From Bacteroidales bacterium (GTDB taxonomy: Bacteria; Bacteroidota; Bacteroidia; Bacteroidales; UBA932): 64,000 bases of DNA. Made by a program: the position numbers and the translations under genes. The notes under the pieces are model-generated. The model was given only the letters and a program-made list of their open reading frames with translations, ran no database searches and was not told where the DNA came from. This document shows, piece after piece, positions 35,198 through 43,970 of the stretch; position 1 is the stretch's first letter; each line of letters starts with the position of its first letter. Location: contig JAFSSE010000007.1 in the NCBI GenBank assembly GCA_017445755.1, forward strand, positions 1 through 64,000, given 5' to 3'.

Positions 35198-36186
35198 TTC
35201 GAGAGGGCAGTCCAGAGGACATTTTTCAGCTCATCGAGTCCTTCTCCTACGACAGAGGAGATAAAGACATGGGGAATGTCGTCCGGAAGGGCGGCTTCAA
35301 TCCTGGAACGCCTTTTGGCGTCGATGAGGTCAGATTTTGTAACGGCGAGAACACGGTCCTTGACGAGCAGCTCGGGATTGTACTTCCTGAGCTCTCCAAG
35401 CAGGATTTCATAGCCGCGGGTAACATTCTTTTCTTCGGCCGAGACCATGAAAAGGAGGACCGAATTGCGCTCTATGTGGCGCAGGAAGCGAAGTCCGATG
35501 CCTTTTCCCTCGCTGGCCCCTTCGATAATTCCCGGAATGTCCGCCATTACAAAACTTCTGTCGTCGTGGTAACGGACAATTCCAAGATTTGGCTCAAGGG
35601 TCGTGAAAGCGTAGTTTGCAATCTTCGGCTTCGCGGAGGTGATTGCGGCGAGAAGGGTGGATTTTCCGGCGTTGGGGAAGCCCACGAGCCCGACATCGGC
35701 CAGCAGTTTCAATTCGAGGATAAACCAGCCCTCGACCCCGTCTTCGCCCGGCTGGGCATAGCGGGGAGTCTGGTTCGTCGGGGACTTGAAGTTGTTGTTT
35801 CCAAGGCCGCCACGGCCGCCGCGGCAGAGAATCAGCTCCTGTCCGGGTTCTACGAGCTCATATATGACCTCCTCGGTTTCTCCGTCTTTCACGGTCGTAC
35901 CTACGGGGACGTCGAGATAGATGTCTTCACCGTTTTTACCCTTCCGAAGGGCAAAACTGCCGGCTCCGCCGTGTTCTGCACGAACCACCTTGCGGTATTT
36001 GAGATGGATGAGCGTCCAGAATTGTGGATTGGCGCGAAGGATAATATGCCCTCCGCGGCCTCCGTCTCCTCCGTCCGGACCGCCTTTGGCGACATATTTC
36101 GCGCGGTGGAGATGGGTCGAACCAGCCCCGCCGTGGCCGCTGGCGCAGAATATGCGCACGTAGTCTATGAAGTTGGATTCTGCCAT
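35194..36186 (-). CDS. obg: Obg/CgtA ribosome-associated GTPase
   Basis: A 330-residue GTPase acting in 50S subunit maturation and stress control. The glycine-rich Obg fold fills residues 1-158 ([27 protein letters not shown]). The G domain has GFPNAGKST (G1, near 168), DIPGIIEG (G3) and TKSDL (G4). The C-terminal OCT extension of many Obg proteins is absent. A -7 box TATCTTTG on the minus strand (36202-36195) ends 8 bases before the ATG, predicting a leaderless mRNA. It diverges from the rhamnosidase gene. Confidence 0.95.
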   Translation of the reverse strand: MAESNFIDYVRIFCASGHGGAGSTHLHRAKYVAKGGPDGGDGGRGGHIILRANPQFWTLIHLKYRKVVRAEHGGAGSFALRKGKNGEDIYLDVPVGTTVKDGETEEVIYELVEPGQELILCRGGRGGLGNNNFKSPTNQTPRYAQPGEDGVEGWFILELKLLADVGLVGFPNAGKSTLLAAITSAKPKIANYAFTTLEPNLGIVRYHDDRSFVMADIPGIIEGASEGKGIGLRFLRHIERNSVLLFMVSAEEKNVTRGYEILLGELRKYNPELLVKDRVLAVTKSDLIDAKRRSRIEAALPDDIPHVFISSVVGEGLDELKNVLWTALSK

Positions 36187-36209
36187 TTCAGATGCAAAGA
36201 TAATGAAAT

Positions 36210-36240
36210 TTTGTTCTTTGGCGAAAAGAGTGTAACTTTA
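36210..36240 (+). promoter_or_regulatory. Promoter of the GH78 rhamnosidase gene
   Basis: TTTG (36210-36213) and TAACTTTA (36233-36240) are 19 bases apart; the last base of the -7 box deviates. It supports the start at 36268. It lies between the divergent obg -7 box and the lipoprotein gene. Confidence 0.6.
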
Positions 36241-36267
36241 CGAAGTGATAACACTATTAATTCCAAA

Positions 36268-38841
36268 ATGAAAAAGATTCTGCTTAAAACCGCTTTTGCA
36301 GCCCTTGCTGCAACATTTCTGATTTCATCCTGTACCCCGAAGGAGGAAGTTTTCGGGAAGAGGGTCGATGCCCTCGATGCATCTGCCTGGGATGTTTCTT
36401 CATGGATTTCCGTAGTTGACTGCCCCGTAGTTGAAGGTATTATCCGCGACGGAGACCGGGCTGCGGACGGAGCCAGCTGGTTCGTAACGACCGTCAAGGG
36501 AGAAAAGAAGGTTACCTCGGCCGTCTGGATGACAACAGGACTTGGTGTTTACCAACTGTTTGTCAATGGGAAGCCGATTGGCGAGGAGGTTCTGAAACCG
36601 GGCTTTACCCATCGTGAAAAGACGAAAATCTCCTATACCTATGATATTACCGAGCCCTTCCTTCAGGGCAAGGATAATGTCCTTGCCGTCCAGGTTACCC
36701 CGGGCTGGTGGGGAGACAAGATCGTGACTCCCGGCGGACACGACGGCATGATCGGAAAGAAAGTGGCCTTCAGGGGCGTCCTTGAACTGACCTACGCCGA
36801 CGGGACAAAGGAACTCTTCGGTACCGATACAGAGAACTGGAAGGCCGGAATCGCGGGTCCTGTGAAGCACGCCGCAATCTTTGACGGAGAAGAATACGAT
36901 GCCCGGGAACTGCCCGGCTGGGAGACCCCCGAGAAACTCTCCGCTCCTGAAATCAATAACGAGTTCTCCGGCGAGATTGTCCCGACTGACGGAGCGGAGA
37001 TTTACCTCCGTAAAGATCTTGCTCTTAAGCCCGTACAGTGCTATGCCTGGAAGGGAGTAGAAGGGGATAATGAAGAGAATTATGGAAAGGTATCGATAGT
37101 CAGGGAATTCGCCCCCGGGAAAACTATCAAGGTCCATCCGGGAGAGACCCTCGTCATAGACTTCGGGCAGAACTGCTCCGGAGTACCTTCCTTTGTATTC
37201 TCCGCACGCGAAGGGACGCGCCTTACCTTCCTCCCCGGTGAGCTCCTGAACGACGGGAACGGCGCTAAGAGCCGTGGCATGGACGGTCCCGAAGGCAGTG
37301 TCCACCGTCTGAACCTCCGTGTTCCGAAAACCTGCTTTATCCTCGATTATACCTTTGCCGGAAAGAAAAAAGAGTGCTACACACCTCTCTGTACCTTCTT
37401 TGGTTACCGTTTTGCTTCAATTACAGCAACTGACGACGTAACTATCGAGAAGATTGTCACCATCCCCGTAAGTTCAATTTCCAAGGAGCTCGAAATCGGA
37501 ACAATCGAAACCGGAAACGAGCTTGTCAATAAACTTATTTCCAATACCCTCTGGGGCGAGCGTTCCAACTATCTTTCCGTTACTACCGACTGCCCGCAGC
37601 GGAACGAACGTCTCGGCTGGACGGCTGATACCCAGGTCTTTACCGAGACCGGTTCCTTCTTTGCCAACACGGACCGTTTCTTCCACAAATGGCTTCGCGA
37701 CATGCGCGACAGCCAGAGCCCCCTGGGCGGCTATCCTGGCGTTGCCCCGACTGCCCAGTACGGCGAAGACATGATGCGGCTCGGCTGGGCTGACGCCGGA
37801 ATTATAGTCCCCTGGACTGTCTGGAAGCAGTTCGGTGATGAAAGTATCATCGAAGAGAGCTGGGAGTCGATGGAGAAGTTCATGAAGCATGTCGCTGAAA
37901 CGAAGTATGACCATAACCTTCTTGCCGCAGAGAACCATAATTACCAGTGGGCTGACTGGCTGAGCTATGAGCCCCTTGAGAGCCACAGCTCCTCGGCCTT
38001 CGACCGCGACGAGAAGGGGAGAAGGTTCCCAAGGCCTGAGGCAATCAGCTATTGGAACTATCTCTGCGCCTGCTATTGGCTCATGGATTCCGAAATGATG
38101 AGGGACATGGCGAACGCTACCTGCCGCGATGCCGAGAAATATGAAACCATGGCCCAGGATGCCAGAAAACATCTTGAGAGCTTCTTTACGGAGGACGGTC
38201 AATTCCGGACGGAGATTCTCAATACCATGCAGACGCCGGCCCTCTTTGCCCTTAAGAACTCGCTTGTGGAAGGAGAGGCGAAGGAAGCGATGATAGAGCG
38301 TCTGAGGGAGAATTTCAAGCAGCATGACAACTGCCTCCAGACCGGCTTCCTCGGAACTTCCATCCTTATGGACGTCCTCACGGAGAACGGTATGTCTGAT
38401 ATTGCCTGGGAGCTTCTCTTCCAGCGTAAAAACCCGAGCTGGCTGTACTCAGTTGACAACGGCGCAACAACTATCTGGGAGCGTTGGAACAGCTATATGA
38501 TTGAAAAGGGAATGGGACCGAAGGGCATGAACAGTTTCAATCACTATGCTTACGGCTGTGTCTGCGCCTGGATATGGAAAACTGCTGCGGGTATCGCCTC
38601 TGACCCTGCCGAGCCGGGCTTCCGCCACATTATCATGAAACCCATCCCGGACAAGCGTCTCGGTTTCATTAATGCAGAGTACAATTCCGCCGCTGGCCTC
38701 ATCAAGAGCTCCTGGAAGTACGAAGGCGAGAAGTGGATTTGGAACTTCACCATTCCTGAAGGCGCCACCGCTTCGGTAACTCTTCCCGGCGAAACCGAGC
38801 CGACCGAGTACGGAGCCGGTACCTATACCGTCTCGAAGTAG
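36268..38841 (+). CDS. GH78 alpha-L-rhamnosidase lipoprotein
   Basis: The start is ATG 36268 (857 residues); the open frame upstream to 35269 is antisense to obg. A lipoprotein signal (KTAFAALAATFLISSC) puts Cys near 21. An N-terminal beta domain has SAVWMTTGLGVYQLFVNGKPIGEEVLKPGFT (the carbohydrate-binding rhamnosidase N domain, described here by its G-Y-L-F-V-N-G core). The (alpha/alpha)6 catalytic domain follows, with the acid motif DCPQRNERLGWT near 441, the second conserved Glu in TTIWERWNSY near 735, and a C-terminal beta domain. It releases L-rhamnose from glycans at the cell surface; rhaB, rhaA and rhaD lie 11 kb downstream. Confidence 0.93.
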   Translation: MKKILLKTAFAALAATFLISSCTPKEEVFGKRVDALDASAWDVSSWISVVDCPVVEGIIRDGDRAADGASWFVTTVKGEKKVTSAVWMTTGLGVYQLFVNGKPIGEEVLKPGFTHREKTKISYTYDITEPFLQGKDNVLAVQVTPGWWGDKIVTPGGHDGMIGKKVAFRGVLELTYADGTKELFGTDTENWKAGIAGPVKHAAIFDGEEYDARELPGWETPEKLSAPEINNEFSGEIVPTDGAEIYLRKDLALKPVQCYAWKGVEGDNEENYGKVSIVREFAPGKTIKVHPGETLVIDFGQNCSGVPSFVFSAREGTRLTFLPGELLNDGNGAKSRGMDGPEGSVHRLNLRVPKTCFILDYTFAGKKKECYTPLCTFFGYRFASITATDDVTIEKIVTIPVSSISKELEIGTIETGNELVNKLISNTLWGERSNYLSVTTDCPQRNERLGWTADTQVFTETGSFFANTDRFFHKWLRDMRDSQSPLGGYPGVAPTAQYGEDMMRLGWADAGIIVPWTVWKQFGDESIIEESWESMEKFMKHVAETKYDHNLLAAENHNYQWADWLSYEPLESHSSSAFDRDEKGRRFPRPEAISYWNYLCACYWLMDSEMMRDMANATCRDAEKYETMAQDARKHLESFFTEDGQFRTEILNTMQTPALFALKNSLVEGEAKEAMIERLRENFKQHDNCLQTGFLGTSILMDVLTENGMSDIAWELLFQRKNPSWLYSVDNGATTIWERWNSYMIEKGMGPKGMNSFNHYAYGCVCAWIWKTAAGIASDPAEPGFRHIIMKPIPDKRLGFINAEYNSAAGLIKSSWKYEGEKWIWNFTIPEGATASVTLPGETEPTEYGAGTYTVSK

Positions 38842-38860
38842 ATTATCAGTTTAGCTAAAA

Positions 38861-38891
38861 AACAGGTGACCAAACGGCCACCTGTTTTTTT
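38861..38891 (+). terminator. Terminator of the rhamnosidase gene
   Basis: An 11-bp stem with one mismatch (AACAGGTGACC with GGCCACCTGTT, 4-base loop) is followed by seven T residues, 20 bases after the stop codon. Confidence 0.88.
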
Positions 38892-39146
38892 GCGTTCCAC
38901 CGCCAGCAGCGGTAGCTCTCTCATTAATTCGCTTCTCCGCCAGCAGGCGGTAGGTCGCCCCCGGAAGGTTCCGTTCGCTTCGCTCACTTCATCCCTCCCA
39001 ACGTCTGCCGCGTCATCGCTACGCGATAACTTGCATCCGTCGGGTCCCTCCCTCTAACGCGTCCGAGGGTGGACACGCCTTCCCTGGGGCGACCTACCTT
39101 CTGCTGGCTGCTCTCTACACATTTCTTGGCACTGCGTCAGTTACAC

Positions 39147-39183
39147 TGCACAAGGTCGAAAAACAGGTGGGGGACCTTGTGCA
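39147..39183. repeat. Hairpin 1: TGCACAAGGTC / GACCTTGTGCA
   Basis: Perfect 11-bp stem with a 15-base loop. Read on the minus strand, its sequence closely matches hairpin 2 at 39222-39258, so the two form an inverted duplicate. Confidence 0.75.
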
Positions 39184-39221
39184 CAAAATCATTGCTGGAG
39201 GGTATCAGGGGGCAAATTCGC

Positions 39222-39258
39222 TGCGCAAGGTCCCCGAGGTGAAATTCGACCTTGCGCA
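39222..39258. repeat. Hairpin 2: TGCGCAAGGTC / GACCTTGCGCA
   Basis: Perfect 11-bp stem with a 15-base loop. Compared with hairpin 1, one A-T pair has become G-C on both arms, a compensatory change that keeps the stem. Confidence 0.75.
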
Positions 39259-39331
39259 CGGGGAGGGGCCGAAGTGAGCGCAGCGAACGGAGGTCCGCCA
39301 GTGGCTGGACTCCCTTCCGGACAACAATCCC

Positions 39332-39380
39332 ATAAAAAGATGAGGATGGCCTAAAGTCCAAAGACATTTAAGCCACCCTC
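39332..39380 (-). terminator. Terminator of the hpt-adk operon
   Basis: Arms 39342-39355 and 39367-39380 pair over 12 of 14 positions (GAGGGTGGCTTAAA in minus-strand reading). On the minus strand the hairpin is followed by ATCTTTTTAT. It lies 38 bases after the adk stop. Confidence 0.65.
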
Positions 39381-39417
39381 TCTTATTGCCCTGGTCAATT
39401 AATTATCAGGTACTGAG

Positions 39418-39990
39418 TTAGAATTTATTCATCAGAGTGAAAATCCGCTCTCGGACCTCTTCGATTGTACCGACGCCGTCAATTTCGTTATATTTTCCGG
39501 CTTTGCGGTAGAAGTCCACGAGGGGTTCGGTCTTGTCGTGATAAGTGCGGATGCGGTTGGCGACGACTTCTTCCTTGGCATCGTCAGCCCTTCCTTCGAT
39601 TGTAGCGCGATGGCGGATGCGCTCCATGATCATTTCGTCGGGAATCATGATGGACACGACTGAGGTAACCTCCTCGCCGCTGCGACCGAGCATCTCGTCC
39701 AGGGCCTGCGCCTGGGCAATAGTGCGGGGGAATCCGTCGAGAAGGAAGCCCTCAACACCCTTTACGGTCTTGAATTTGGACTCGATCATGCCTTCAACGA
39801 CCTCGTCGGGGACAAGCGAACCGGCCTCGATCAGGGCCTTTGCCTGGAGTCCGAGCTGCGTACCGGCTGCGATTTCGCTCCGGAGAAGTTCCCCTGTGGA
39901 GAGATGGCAGAGATGGTAGTTTTCCACCATTGCAGTGGCCTGGGTGCCCTTACCGGCGCCCGGAGGGCCGAAAAGAATAAAGTATTTCAT
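39418..39990 (-). CDS. adk: Adenylate kinase (short form)
   Basis: The start is ATG 39990 (190 residues), since the longer frame begins with TTG inside hpt. The enzyme equilibrates AMP, ADP and ATP. P-loop FGPPGAGKGTQ is at 5-15; LSTGELLRSEIAAGT and LLDGFPRTIAQAQAL are the AMP-binding blocks. The lid is the short type (RATIEGRADD) without a zinc ribbon. It follows hpt after one base, a purine salvage pair. Confidence 0.95.
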   Translation of the reverse strand: MKYFILFGPPGAGKGTQATAMVENYHLCHLSTGELLRSEIAAGTQLGLQAKALIEAGSLVPDEVVEGMIESKFKTVKGVEGFLLDGFPRTIAQAQALDEMLGRSGEEVTSVVSIMIPDEMIMERIRHRATIEGRADDAKEEVVANRIRTYHDKTEPLVDFYRKAGKYNEIDGVGTIEEVRERIFTLMNKF

Positions 39991-39991
39991 A

Positions 39992-40534
39992 TTAGGAATC
40001 AATTACATAGATGTCTTTATAATTACGTCCGAGTTGGTCGTAATCGAGCCCGAAACCTACGATGAAACGGTTGGGAATCTCAAGTCCGACGTAGTCCAGC
40101 TTGAGGGGCTTATTATAGACCTCCGGCTTCAGGAGCATTGTGCAGATCCGAACCTCGGCGGCCTCTTTTTCAACAAGCTTGTCACGAAGGGCAACAACAG
40201 TCGTTCCGGTATCAACGATATCCTCTATAACAATTACCCTGCGTCCGCGAACATCGCCCGTAATGGCCATGTCTTCATGGACAGTTCCCGTGGAAGCGGT
40301 CCCTTCATAGGAAGAAAGCTTCATCGTCATTAGCTCAAGGTCGAAATCCAGGCGCTTCATCAGCTCAGAAGTAAAAAGGACGGACCCATTGAGAACACAG
40401 AGGAGAATCGGGACGTCAGAGCATCCCCGGAAGTCGGCGTTGAGCCGTGCCGCCACCTGATCGATGGCTTCCATAATCCGGTCATACTGGATGTAAGGCC
40501 GGAATTTTTTGTCATGGAGCGTGATCGTTTTCAT
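39992..40534 (-). CDS. hpt: Hypoxanthine phosphoribosyltransferase
   Basis: A 180-residue enzyme making IMP/GMP from base and PRPP. LCVLNGSVLFTSELMKRL is the N-terminal block, SSYEGTASTGTV the flexible loop and VIVIEDIVDTGTT (near 98-110) the PRPP-binding motif. A -7 box TAAATTTG on the minus strand (40562-40555) ends 20 bases before the start. It is the first gene of the hpt-adk operon and matches the purine import genes elsewhere in the window. Confidence 0.94.
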   Translation of the reverse strand: MKTITLHDKKFRPYIQYDRIMEAIDQVAARLNADFRGCSDVPILLCVLNGSVLFTSELMKRLDFDLELMTMKLSSYEGTASTGTVHEDMAITGDVRGRRVIVIEDIVDTGTTVVALRDKLVEKEAAEVRICTMLLKPEVYNKPLKLDYVGLEIPNRFIVGFGLDYDQLGRNYKDIYVIDS

Positions 40535-40644
40535 GAAGATCGGTTTGTGATCCGCAAATTTATAAAAAATAGATGTGAAACCATAGGTTAAACCATAGGA
40601 AAATCATATCCGTCCCTTATTTTTGTCTCAAATGCCAACTGGAC

Positions 40645-42318
40645 ATGAAAACACTTCTTCTTATCCTTGCAATCCTTTTTCAGGACGACAATCTGACCCG
40701 GGCCATCATGCTTCTGACCGGTGCGACCGACCCGTCTGAACTGGAAGTAACTGAAATAGAGCATTACGAAACACTCGCTTCAAGGCCTGTTCTTCTGAAC
40801 GGCCGTTCATCCGGAGAGCTGGTATCCTCCGGTCTGATGACAAGATACCAGGCGGCTTCACTCTCAGACTACAGGAAAAGCCACGGAGACGTGCTTTCAG
40901 TGGAAGAACTCTCCCTTATAGACGGATTCAATGCGGAAACGGCCCGCTCTCTCGCTCTTTTCCTGGATTTCAGGCCATCGGCGAGAAAGGATTCTGTCCG
41001 GGTCAGGTCGGATTTGACATTAAAGGGCTCATGGAAGGATAAAGACCTCTCCTTCGGAGGGAAATATTTGATGAGCCGGGAGGGAAGGGGCAGCGTCGGA
41101 GTGGCCTTTCGAAGCTTATATGACGGGTCAAAAAGCGGGTCATTTCACCTGTCGGGAAGGACATCCCGGGTACGTTATGTTGCAGGAGATATGAACGCCC
41201 GCTTCGGGGAAGGGATACTTTCATGGACCGGCTTTGAAATGAGCTCACTCTCTTCGCTTTCATCGTTTTCACATCGCCCCAGCGGCCTTTCTCCGGTTAC
41301 GTCCTATTCCGGGACAGGAACTCTTCGAGGGCTCGGGGGAGAGGCCTCTTTCGGAAGGTTTACAGTCAGCACTGTCCTTTCGTTTGAAGGGCTTAAGGAG
41401 CGAATGGAAGGAGGAAAAGGCGAGGTGTCGCTTCTGGCCCTTGGAAACTGCACCTGGTGCGGAAGGAAAGGGGAGGGCGGAATAAGCTTTTCTTCAAAGG
41501 GACGGCTGTCCGTTGACGGGAGGTGCAACTATCGTGGTGTAGGGCTGTTCGGCGAGGCCGCTCTGGACTGGAAAGCGGAGACCGGCGCATTCAGGGGCGG
41601 AACAATCCTTCCTCTCGGGGAACATTTCAAAACCGGACTGCAACTGAACATAATGCCATCCGCTTACTCCGGAAAGAAATATGGGGAATACTCGGGATCG
41701 CTCGGGCTGGACTACACAGACGGAGTATATGTAAAAACGACTGGAAACGGCGGTACTGTCTCTTCTGAGGTTCGGAACAAGGGTACGCTTACCCTTTCCG
41801 TTTCGCTTCTTCCTTACCCTGTAAAGGATCCGGACCGAAGGCGCCTCAAGGCCGTTGCGACATGGAATTCACGGCTTTCACCCTTACTTCAGCTATCGGT
41901 TCGTTCTGCGCTTACTCTCAGAAACTTCTCTCCTTGGAACAGGATTGACTCCAGAGCCGATCTTACGCTCTCCGACGGCCCCTTATTATCAAGAATTAGG
42001 GGTAATCTGGTATTCGCTGGTTCGGCTAGCGGTTTTTTATCATATATCGAAGGAGGATACAGGCCCGGGAAGGATTCCTATTATCTTAGAGCCACGGTTT
42101 TCAGATCTGATACCTGGGACAGCCGGCTATACAGTTATGAAAGGGATGCTCCGGGGAGTTTCTCTGTTCCCGCCTACTGGGGGAGGGGCTGCGCATTTTC
42201 GGCCTACTCGAAAAAGGAGGCGGGAAAGTGGAAATTCTACCTTCGGTTATCCTATGTCATGAAAAAAGAAAAGCCCGGCAGCGCCGAGCTTAAGTTCCAG
42301 GTAGCAAGGACCTTCTGA
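40645..42318 (+). CDS. Helix-hairpin-helix protein with probable outer membrane barrel
   Basis: A 557-residue protein with a short signal-like start (MKTLLLILAILFQ). Residues of about 50-105 are a ComEA-like HhH region (SSGLMTRYQAASLSDYRKSHGDVLSVEELSLIDGFN, here summarised by LSVEELSLIDGF). The rest (120-557) is rich in alternating short strands (SGSFHLSGRTSRVRYVAGDM, LGLDYTDGVYVKT) ending in F, like a beta-barrel. Bacteroidota have many such HhH-barrel proteins; DNA uptake has been suggested for ComEA relatives, but no role is shown for this type. A -7 box TATTTTTG is at 40618-40625. It is convergent with the mltD-like gene. Confidence 0.7.
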   Translation: MKTLLLILAILFQDDNLTRAIMLLTGATDPSELEVTEIEHYETLASRPVLLNGRSSGELVSSGLMTRYQAASLSDYRKSHGDVLSVEELSLIDGFNAETARSLALFLDFRPSARKDSVRVRSDLTLKGSWKDKDLSFGGKYLMSREGRGSVGVAFRSLYDGSKSGSFHLSGRTSRVRYVAGDMNARFGEGILSWTGFEMSSLSSLSSFSHRPSGLSPVTSYSGTGTLRGLGGEASFGRFTVSTVLSFEGLKERMEGGKGEVSLLALGNCTWCGRKGEGGISFSSKGRLSVDGRCNYRGVGLFGEAALDWKAETGAFRGGTILPLGEHFKTGLQLNIMPSAYSGKKYGEYSGSLGLDYTDGVYVKTTGNGGTVSSEVRNKGTLTLSVSLLPYPVKDPDRRRLKAVATWNSRLSPLLQLSVRSALTLRNFSPWNRIDSRADLTLSDGPLLSRIRGNLVFAGSASGFLSYIEGGYRPGKDSYYLRATVFRSDTWDSRLYSYERDAPGSFSVPAYWGRGCAFSAYSKKEAGKWKFYLRLSYVMKKEKPGSAELKFQVARTF

Positions 42319-42323
42319 AAACC

Positions 42324-43970
42324 CTACTTTTTCGGGATCTTCAGTTTCTGCCCGGGATGGATGTTCTCCGAGCAGTTGTTCGCCTTCATGATGTCGTTGG
42401 CGCTGACTCCAGGATAGCGCTTTGCGATTGCTGAAAGCGTGTCTCCCTTCTTAACGACATAGACCGACGAGGAGCGGGAAGAGGAAGAGGAACCGGACGA
42501 GGAGCGGGATGTGGATGACTGGGCGGAAGCGCCCTTCCCACGTCCGACTTTAAGACGCTGGCCAGCACGGATTGTCGTACCGCGAAGATTGTTCCAGTTC
42601 TGGAGATTACGGACAGTTGTGTGGTATTTGTTTGCAATCTTCCCAAGAGAGTCTCCGGAGCGGACGGTGTAGTAAATCCATGAGCCGGAAGAGCTTGAAG
42701 ATGAAACCCTTGGCCCTGCAACAGCGTTCCCGTAACGGTCCACGTCAACTTTCTGGGTAAAGACTTCGTCCTGCTTGTAACGGTAGATGGAGTCCTCATG
42801 CTCGAGGAAATCGTTGCTGTAATAGAAGGGAAGGCGGAGAATGTACTCGCCCTGCTTTCCGGGAACGATGTCCTGATAATACTGGGGATTAAGGTTTCGA
42901 AGGTCTTCAATAGGGATACCGATTACTTCACTGATCTGGCGGAAGTGGAGGTTCCGATGGATCAGGAAGGTGTCCACCCTCGCTGGAAGCTGGGTCGGAG
43001 TCGGCTCCAGCCCATATTCCTTGGCATAATTCATGGCGTACATGGCTCCTACCATCAGGGGGACATACCCTCTGGTCTCCTTAGGGAGATAGGCGTATAT
43101 TGACCAGAAATCGCGGTTTCCGCCCGCCCTTTTAATGGCTTTGTTGACATTGCCGGAGCCGCAGTTGTAGGAAGAAATCGCAAGTCCCCAGTCTCCGAAA
43201 ATCCGGTAGGCGTCGGAGAGGTACCTTGCGGCGGCATCGACGGATTTGAAAGGGTCACGCCTCTCGTCGACGAAAGAGTCTATCTCCAGGCCGTAATTCC
43301 GTGCGGTCGCATACATGAACTGCCACATTCCGGTAGCCCCGACGCGGGAAACCGCGAGAGGATTAAGGGCGGACTCTATGATTGCAAGGTATTTAAGTTC
43401 GAGAGGAAGCCCGTATTTCCGGAACGTCTCTTCGAAAATCGGCATGTAATAGGTTGAGAGCCCCATCATGGAGCACATCTTCTGCGGCATCTTCTCAGAG
43501 TAGAGAATCATGCAGTTTTTCACCGTCTCATTATAGGGGAGGGTAATAAAGGAATTCATCCTTTCGAGCCGCCCTACAAGGACTGAGTCGGGAACATCGG
43601 TCTTGAAGCGGACGCTGTCCATGTTGAATCCGTAGTCCTCACGGCTTCCGTCAATTTTTCTGTGGAGATACCAGATGTTCAGCAAGCTGTCGGTAACCTC
43701 GGGCGTATAGGTCTCAGGTGCAGCAACCTTATTCTCATTTTCCTCGAAGACGCTGATCAGTTCGTTACGGAGACTGTCCCGCTCGTTGATATCGTTTTTG
43801 TACCATTCAAGCTGCTCCTCGAGATCTTTCACCCGCCGCTGGAGAATACTGTTCTCCCTTTCGAGCATTTTCTGTTTTTTCCCCTGGAAAAGGCGAATCT
43901 GGGCGTCGGCCGGATTGGCGGAAAGACTCACTAAAAGCAGTGCAGAAGCGATATAATGAAGGAATTTCAT
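42324..43970 (-). CDS. MltD-like lytic transglycosylase with two LysM domains
   Basis: A 548-residue secreted murein hydrolase. After a signal peptide (SALLLVSLSANPADA) comes a coiled-coil (28-75, LERENSILQRRVKDLEEQLEWY). The SLT catalytic domain (about 170-300) has the catalytic Glu in LAIIESALNPLAVSRVGATGMWQFM (core ESALNP) and NYGLEIDSFVDERRDPFKS. A Ser-rich stretch links two LysM domains (about 432-478 and 500-545, VRSGDSLGKIANKY and VKKGDTLSAIAKRY). It cleaves peptidoglycan glycan strands to 1,6-anhydro ends. It is last in the parA-parB-DUF5683-mltD operon, directly abutting DUF5683. Confidence 0.93.
   Translation of the reverse strand: MKFLHYIASALLLVSLSANPADAQIRLFQGKKQKMLERENSILQRRVKDLEEQLEWYKNDINERDSLRNELISVFEENENKVAAPETYTPEVTDSLLNIWYLHRKIDGSREDYGFNMDSVRFKTDVPDSVLVGRLERMNSFITLPYNETVKNCMILYSEKMPQKMCSMMGLSTYYMPIFEETFRKYGLPLELKYLAIIESALNPLAVSRVGATGMWQFMYATARNYGLEIDSFVDERRDPFKSVDAAARYLSDAYRIFGDWGLAISSYNCGSGNVNKAIKRAGGNRDFWSIYAYLPKETRGYVPLMVGAMYAMNYAKEYGLEPTPTQLPARVDTFLIHRNLHFRQISEVIGIPIEDLRNLNPQYYQDIVPGKQGEYILRLPFYYSNDFLEHEDSIYRYKQDEVFTQKVDVDRYGNAVAGPRVSSSSSSGSWIYYTVRSGDSLGKIANKYHTTVRNLQNWNNLRGTTIRAGQRLKVGRGKGASAQSSTSRSSSGSSSSSRSSSVYVVKKGDTLSAIAKRYPGVSANDIMKANNCSENIHPGQKLKIPKK

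Larger units (their letters stand above)
38893..39330. repeat. Gene-free stretch of nested inverted repeats (MITE-like or structured RNA)
   Basis: No credible ORF or known RNA is seen here. Long arms pair over distance: 38939-38961 with 39086-39108 (about 23 bp, two mismatches) and 38971-38990 with 39271-39290 (20 bp, one mismatch). CCGCCAGCAG is repeated directly near 38900 and 38937. Two further hairpins sit at 39147-39183 and 39222-39258. The GC content and style differ from both flanking genes. It could be a non-autonomous transposable element or a folded RNA; direction of transcription is unknown. Confidence 0.6.

Noticed and set aside
35269..36267. N-terminal extension of the rhamnosidase by 333 residues
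   Set aside because: It is antisense to obg; promoter and lipoprotein signal place the start at 36268.
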